Assembly (NCBI GenBank): GCA_002378975.1
Contig: DFST01000087.1
Location: 1 to 10,421, forward strand
Length of the DNA stretch: 10,421 nt
From: Chitinophagaceae bacterium UBA3430
GTDB lineage: Bacteria > Bacteroidota > Bacteroidia > Chitinophagales > Chitinophagaceae
Reading direction: 5' to 3'
The number at the start of each line of letters is the position of its first letter. Positions within the stretch are counted from its first letter, which is position 1. Made by a program: the position numbers and the translations under genes. Under the pieces are notes generated by a model, which searched no databases, was not told the DNA's origin, and was given only the letters and a program-made list of their open reading frames with translations. Shown here piece after piece: positions 7,141-10,421 of this stretch.

Positions 7141-8208
7141 TTATTGCCCAACACTATTGGTGTAGGCCCGCCATTTTTCCACTACGGCACGCATGTCGGT
7201 GGGTAGTTCTGTGTCAAAATTCATTTCTTCCTGCGTAACCGGATGTTTAAAGCCTAGTGTTTTGGCGTGTAATGCTTGTCGAGTACAGAGCGCAAAACAA
7301 TTATCGACAAATTGCTTGTAGCGGGGGAAAATGGTTCCTTTAGCAATTCGATCCCCTCCATAAAAATCATCGTTGAACAGCGGATGGCCGATGTATTTCA
7401 TGTGTACCCGGATCTGGTGTGTTCGGCCGGTTTCGAGGTTGCACTCAACGAGTGTTACGTACCGGAATCGTTCCAATACACGGTAATGCGTAACGGCTTC
7501 CTTGCCGTGATCTCCATCGGGATAGGCTTCGAATAATTTGCGGAATCGGAGATTTCGTCCCACGTGGGCTCGAATGGTTCCTGACTCCGTTTCTACATCT
7601 CCCCAGACCAATGCCTGATAGCGGCGACGGACGGTGTGGTCGAAGAATTGTTTGGCCAATCCACGCATGGCCACATCCGTTTTAGCCAACACCAGCAGGC
7701 CACTGGTATTTTTATCGATTCGATGCACCAATCCGAACCGAGGCAATTGTTTTTCGCTGAGTGTCGGATCCTGTTTTTTTAGATAATGAGCTACCCCATT
7801 CAGGAGGGTTCCGTGATAATTTCCACTGCCCGGATGTACCACAATTCCGGCAGGTTTATACAAGATCATTAGGTGATCATCCTCGTACCGAATGTCCAGC
7901 GGCATTTCTTCGGGCTGCACGTCGGTCTCTTCCGGATTGAGGTCGGAGTAGATAAGAATCTGATCGGCTGGTTTGATCTTGTAATTGGGTTTAACGGGAT
8001 TTCCGTTGACCATGACCATGTCGAGGTGCATGGCCTGTTGGAGTTTGTTCCGGGTAGCCCCTTCGATGCGGTTGCTGAGAAATTTATCGATGCGTATGGA
8101 TTCCTGTCCGCGATCGACGGTCAGCTGAAATCGTTCGTACAAGGCTTCATTCCCATCCGAACTGTCCTCGGATTCGATCTGTTCTGGGTTGGGTAGTTTC
8201 TCCGACAT
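7141..8208 (-). CDS. RluA/RluD-family pseudouridine synthase
   Basis: A 355-residue enzyme that isomerises uridine to pseudouridine in RNA. After an acidic, probably flexible N-terminus (about 1-25) comes an S4 RNA-binding domain (about 37-90, IRIDKFLSNRI through the VMVNGNPVKPNYKIKPAD region). The RluA-type catalytic domain follows: YKPAGIVVHPG (117-127), the catalytic HRIDKNTSGLLVLAK (162-176, nucleophile Asp165) and GRTHQIRVH (261-269). The S4 domain plus length suits the RluD subfamily, which modifies 23S rRNA helix 69 in E. coli, but the target here is inferred. The ATG is 4 bases after a perfect TACCTTTG, on a 15-base string identical to that at the TrmH-like gene, so this start is well supported. 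It is divergent from lipB across 43 bases and convergent with def. Confidence 0.93.
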   Translation of the reverse strand: MSEKLPNPEQIESEDSSDGNEALYERFQLTVDRGQESIRIDKFLSNRIEGATRNKLQQAMHLDMVMVNGNPVKPNYKIKPADQILIYSDLNPEETDVQPEEMPLDIRYEDDHLMILYKPAGIVVHPGSGNYHGTLLNGVAHYLKKQDPTLSEKQLPRFGLVHRIDKNTSGLLVLAKTDVAMRGLAKQFFDHTVRRRYQALVWGDVETESGTIRAHVGRNLRFRKLFEAYPDGDHGKEAVTHYRVLERFRYVTLVECNLETGRTHQIRVHMKYIGHPLFNDDFYGGDRIAKGTIFPRYKQFVDNCFALCTRQALHAKTLGFKHPVTQEEMNFDTELPTDMRAVVEKWRAYTNSVGQ

Positions 8209-8212
8209 GGCG

Positions 8213-8220
8213 CAAAGGTA
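8213..8220 (-). promoter_or_regulatory. -7 promoter element of the pseudouridine synthase gene (leaderless type)
   Basis: The minus strand reads TACCTTTG, a perfect TAnnTTTG, then CGCC and the ATG at 8208. The same 15 bases occur at 4636-4650 on the plus strand. Confidence 0.7.
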
Positions 8221-8236
8221 GGCCCGCTTTTGTACG

Positions 8237-8244
8237 TAGTTTTA
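8237..8244 (+). promoter_or_regulatory. Possible -7 promoter element of lipB
   Basis: TAGTTTTA matches TAnnTTTG at all but the last base and ends 7 bases before the lipB ATG. An overlapping alternative, TACATTTC (8243-8250), also misses only the last base. The gap to the divergent pseudouridine synthase gene is only 43 bases, so the two promoters must lie side by side. Confidence 0.4.
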
Positions 8245-8251
8245 CATTTCC

Positions 8252-8938
8252 ATGAAGCAAGTGGTTTATTTTGAAGACCTGGGTGAACGTTCCTATCGCG
8301 AAACCTGGGATTACCAAGAGTCTTTGCTGCAGGCCAATGTGGCACGCAAACAGGCCGGCAAGGCGGAAGAAACGCGTCATCAGTTGCTGTTCGTGATTCA
8401 TCCGCCTGTCTATACATTAGGTAAGAGCGGCGATCCTCAGCATGTATTGATCAGTGAGGCCGAGCGTCAGAATCGATCCATTGAATATTTTCAAACCAAT
8501 CGGGGTGGAGACATTACGTTTCATGGTCCAGGTCAATTGGTGGTTTATCCCATCTTGGATCTTGAAAAATTTGAACGTGACATTGGTAAGTACTTGCGGA
8601 ATTTGGAGGAGGTGGTGATCCGCATCCTCGGGGACTATGGATTGACAGGGGAAAGGTCCAGCGGGGAGACCGGCGTTTGGTTGGATTCAACCATCCCCGA
8701 GAAAGCCAGAAAGATATGCGCGATCGGGGTTCGTTGCAGTCGTTGGATCAGCATGCATGGCTTTGCCTTGAATGTCAACACCGACTTGGGGTATTTTCAA
8801 CACATCGTGCCCTGCGGGATCCCAGACAAAAAAGTCACCTCCTTGGAAGCAGAGCTAGGACGCCCCATTGAATTATCGGTCGTAAAACAACAGGTGTTGG
8901 ATCGTTTCAGTGAAATTTTTCAGGTTGATTTTTCCTAG
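8252..8938 (+). CDS. lipB: Octanoyl-[acyl carrier protein]:protein octanoyltransferase LipB
   Basis: LipB moves octanoate from acyl carrier protein to the lipoyl domains of the 2-oxoacid dehydrogenases and GcvH, before LipA inserts the sulfurs. The 228-residue protein has the family landmarks: HPPVYTLGKSG (50-60), NRGGDITFHGPGQLVVYP (83-100), RKICAIGVRCSRW (153-165, with the catalytic-site Lys154), HGFALNVN (169-176) and VPCGIPDKKVTSLE (187-199, with the acyl-carrying Cys188). All catalytic residues are present and the length is normal. lipA is not in the window. The gene is divergent from the pseudouridine synthase gene. At its 3' end it overlaps the convergent secreted-protein gene by 4 bases: the two TAG stop codons share CTAG at 8935-8938. 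Confidence 0.96.
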   Translation: MKQVVYFEDLGERSYRETWDYQESLLQANVARKQAGKAEETRHQLLFVIHPPVYTLGKSGDPQHVLISEAERQNRSIEYFQTNRGGDITFHGPGQLVVYPILDLEKFERDIGKYLRNLEEVVIRILGDYGLTGERSSGETGVWLDSTIPEKARKICAIGVRCSRWISMHGFALNVNTDLGYFQHIVPCGIPDKKVTSLEAELGRPIELSVVKQQVLDRFSEIFQVDFS

Positions 8939-9792
8939 AATTCCAACGGAAGGAAAAAACGATTGGATTCTGTCATCTTGCCTTTTTGCCAGATCTCGAA
9001 CCGGTACCAGCCAGCGCGATAGAAATTAGACTTGTCGATCCGGAAAGAGCGAAGGGCAGGGTTGGTCAGCTCGAACAAGGCTTGACCTTCTTCCGTAAAA
9101 AATCGAATCTGTGTGTTGGTTAAATTAACCGTGACGGGCAACTGAATGAAAACATATCCGTCGCGGTGTGTAAATACGGTGAGTGAAGGCATGAATTGTT
9201 TCGGTTCAGTGGGTAGGATGATTTGCTTTTTGATTTCTATTCCTTTACCCGGTGTCAATGTTGGTAGAGAATTGATCTTGGGTGAAATCCTGGCAACGGA
9301 ATCGGGTTTCACCAGATGTTCGATAGGAGGTACGGTTGCGATGGCGGAGCTACCCGGTACATACGGCATTGGTTTTTGTATCGGGGATGGAGTAATGGGC
9401 GCGGTAGTTGGCTGGTTGATGGATATCTTATTTAATGATGGCTGCTGAGGCGCAGCCGGAAAGAGAACCTTGGTGAAAAAAAATCTACCTCGTGGATACA
9501 TCAGGTATAGGCGATAGTACATCTGTCCAGCACCCGGACGGTTGATGACGGTGCCGTTTTCTGGCGTTGTGGGGTCGGGCATCGTCAGCAAGGTTCGGAA
9601 CCCTTGCAGGCTATCAGAAGACTGTTGAATCGAGATTTGTCTGAGTGTGGTATCCGTGTTCTTCCATTGAACCAGGATCCGGTCATTGTTCAATTTTATT
9701 ACGGCGAATTGGGGCAATACTGGTTGGGCATTCAAACCGAAATGGATCAGGACGGCTACCAGCAAAACGGGGAGGATGATTCTGATCGACAT
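8935..9792 (-). CDS. Secreted protein of unknown function with Fn3-like and T9SS-tail-like regions
   Basis: I do not recognise the family. The 285-residue protein opens with a signal peptide (MSIRIILPVLLVAVLIHFGLNA, probable cleavage after Ala22). Residues about 27-113 read as beta strands ending in YYRLYLMYPRGRFFFTKV, resembling a fibronectin-III-like fold. Residues about 114-195 are rich in Pro, Thr, Ser and Ile and look like an extended linker. Residues about 200-285 are again beta-rich and end with a pattern (RFFTEEGQALFEL, then FRIDKSNFYRAGWYRFEI) reminiscent of type A sorting domains of the type IX secretion system, but not a clear match. The longest open frame begins at a TTG (9801). 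The ATG at 9792 is chosen because that TTG overlaps the -7 element and the signal peptide starts properly here. It is convergent with lipB and divergent from the nucleotidyltransferase gene. Confidence 0.78.
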   Translation of the reverse strand: MSIRIILPVLLVAVLIHFGLNAQPVLPQFAVIKLNNDRILVQWKNTDTTLRQISIQQSSDSLQGFRTLLTMPDPTTPENGTVINRPGAGQMYYRLYLMYPRGRFFFTKVLFPAAPQQPSLNKISINQPTTAPITPSPIQKPMPYVPGSSAIATVPPIEHLVKPDSVARISPKINSLPTLTPGKGIEIKKQIILPTEPKQFMPSLTVFTHRDGYVFIQLPVTVNLTNTQIRFFTEEGQALFELTNPALRSFRIDKSNFYRAGWYRFEIWQKGKMTESNRFFLPLEF

Positions 9793-9798
9793 GCTCAA

Positions 9799-9806
9799 CA
9801 AAGATA
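9799..9806 (-). promoter_or_regulatory. -7 promoter element of the secreted hypothetical gene (leaderless type)
   Basis: The minus strand reads TATCTTTG, a perfect TAnnTTTG, ending 6 bases before the ATG at 9792. The in-frame TTG at 9801 overlaps the 3' end of this element, so it is unlikely to be the true start. Confidence 0.6.
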
Positions 9807-9865
9807 AGCGGCGCTACAAGTTGGGAGCAGGATTTAACAACTTCTGCCTGGAGGGGATATCGGCC

Positions 9866-9878
9866 ATTCAATTTGAAT
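9866..9878. promoter_or_regulatory. 13-base palindrome touching the nucleotidyltransferase promoter
   Basis: ATTCAA-T-TTGAAT is a perfect 6-1-6 inverted repeat that directly abuts the -7 element beginning at 9879. Its position between the -33 and -7 regions is where a repressor operator could act. A second, looser inverted repeat (AAGTTG at 9818-9823 and CAACTT at 9838-9843) lies in the same 111-base divergent gap. No regulator can be named. Confidence 0.3.
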
Positions 9879-9886
9879 TAACTTTG
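9879..9886 (+). promoter_or_regulatory. -7 promoter element of the nucleotidyltransferase gene
   Basis: TAACTTTG matches TAnnTTTG exactly and ends 17 bases before the ATG at 9904. This would give a short leader rather than a leaderless mRNA. Confidence 0.5.
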
Positions 9887-9903
9887 AAGCACCATAAATC
9901 AAT

Positions 9904-10421
9904 ATGAAACCTACACTTGTGATTTTGGCGGCCGGAATGGCCTCTCGGTATGGGAGTATGAAACAGGTGGAATCGTTTGGTCCAGCTGGTGAAACCATCA
10001 TGGACTACTCCATCTACGACGCCATTCGTGCCGGTTTTGGCAAGGTGGTATTCATCATTCGTGCACAACATGGAGAGACCTTTCGCTCCATTTTCGAACC
10101 CAAGTTGGCCGATCGCATTCAGACCGAGTATGTATATCAGGAACTGGATCTGCATACCGGTGGCTATGCGTGGCTACCAATCCGGACAAAGCCTTGGGGC
10201 ACGGCTCATGCAGTGCTCTGTGCCCAAGGGGTGGTGCAAGAGCCCTTTGCGGTGATCAATGCCGACGACTTTTATGGACGACATGCATTTGAAGTGGCTG
10301 CCACTTTTTTAAAGCAAGATTGCAGAGACAATCGATATGCCATTGTGGGATACCCGCTCACCAGTACCTTGTCGGAACATGGAACGGTCAACCGAGGGGT
10401 ATGCACGTTGGATGATGACGG
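9904..10421 (+). CDS. NTP-dependent sugar nucleotidyltransferase, N-terminal part (runs off right edge)
   Basis: The frame stays open to the end of the window, giving 172 codons plus two bases of an incomplete gene. The N-terminus TLVILAAGMASRYGSMKQ (4-21) is the nucleotide-binding loop of the nucleotidyltransferase fold, variant LAAGxxSRxGxxKQ. It is followed by FGPAGETIMDYSIYDAI (25-41) and VVFIIRAQHGETF. A conserved PWGTAHAVL segment lies near 97-105, and NADDFYG, which carries the metal-binding Asp residues, near 119-125. Such enzymes join a sugar phosphate to a nucleotide for envelope polysaccharide or cell-wall precursors. The sugar and nucleotide cannot be told from this half. The usual Gly-Gly around the loop is Ala and Ser here (MASRYGSMKQ instead of MGSRYGGLKQ), a mild change. 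The start is the ATG that places the loop at the usual distance, downstream of a TAnnTTTG promoter. Confidence 0.88.
   Translation, partial: MKPTLVILAAGMASRYGSMKQVESFGPAGETIMDYSIYDAIRAGFGKVVFIIRAQHGETFRSIFEPKLADRIQTEYVYQELDLHTGGYAWLPIRTKPWGTAHAVLCAQGVVQEPFAVINADDFYGRHAFEVAATFLKQDCRDNRYAIVGYPLTSTLSEHGTVNRGVCTLDDD

Noticed and set aside
7146..7178. Possible terminator hairpin for def in the end of the pseudouridine synthase gene (ACAC/GTGT with flanking CC/GG, then T5)
   Set aside because: The stem has only four contiguous pairs plus two after a mismatch, and the T-run starts about ten bases after it. It lies within coding sequence.
8929..8958. Inverted repeat TTTTTCCT/AGGAAAAA as a bidirectional terminator for lipB and the secreted protein
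   Set aside because: On either strand the T-tract precedes the stem and the A-tract follows it, the reverse of an intrinsic terminator. The stem is also AT-rich. Kept only as an observation.
1..10421. Insertion sequences, prophage parts, CRISPR arrays, tRNA or rRNA genes, toxin-antitoxin pairs
   Set aside because: No transposase, integrase or phage protein is encoded. The non-coding gaps are all under about 115 bases, no repeat-spacer pattern is visible, and none of the gaps reads as a tRNA cloverleaf.

Overview
The window looks like a chromosomal housekeeping segment from a member of the Bacteroidota, most plausibly the Chitinophagia/Saprospiria side of the phylum. The base composition is roughly balanced by eye. 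The evidence is the protein families (a Bacteroidota-style MutS, a DUF4139 mucoidy-inhibitor-like protein, secreted proteins of Bacteroidota type) and, above all, the promoters. Several genes carry the Bacteroidota -7 element TAnnTTTG a few bases before the start codon. I see no mobile element, CRISPR array, tRNA or rRNA gene, and no sign of recent transfer.

Layout, left to right. (1) 1-2826, minus strand: mutS, followed downstream by the 5' end of a small lipoprotein gene that leaves the window at base 1. (2) 2900-4579, plus strand: a secreted DUF4140/DUF4139 protein, divergent from mutS. (3) 4648-7136, plus strand: a tight cluster of a TrmH/SpoU-family RNA methyltransferase, a UbiA-family prenyltransferase (probably the menaquinone enzyme of the MqnP type), the RuvX/YqgF nuclease-fold protein and peptide deformylase. 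The first two genes overlap by 4 bases, the next gap is 3 bases, and deformylase follows with its own probable promoter. (4) 7141-8208, minus strand: an RluA/RluD-family pseudouridine synthase convergent with deformylase. (5) 8252-8938, plus strand: lipB, divergent from rluD across a 43-base promoter region. (6) 8935-9792, minus strand: a secreted protein with no recognised family, sharing a CTAG stop-codon tetranucleotide with lipB. (7) 9904-10421, plus strand: the 5' part of a sugar-nucleotide-type nucleotidyltransferase that leaves the window on the right.

The genes do not form one pathway. They cover DNA repair (mutS, ruvX), RNA modification (TrmH-like, RluD-like), protein N-terminal maturation (def), lipoate attachment (lipB), quinone biosynthesis (UbiA-like) and three envelope or secreted proteins of unknown role. 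The most informative signal is regulatory. Four start codons (mutS, the TrmH-like gene, the RluD-like gene and the secreted hypothetical) sit 4-6 bases after a perfect TAnnTTTG, which suggests leaderless or nearly leaderless mRNAs. This signal also fixes two start codons that the longest open frames get wrong. I did not find a convincing new biological system in this window.
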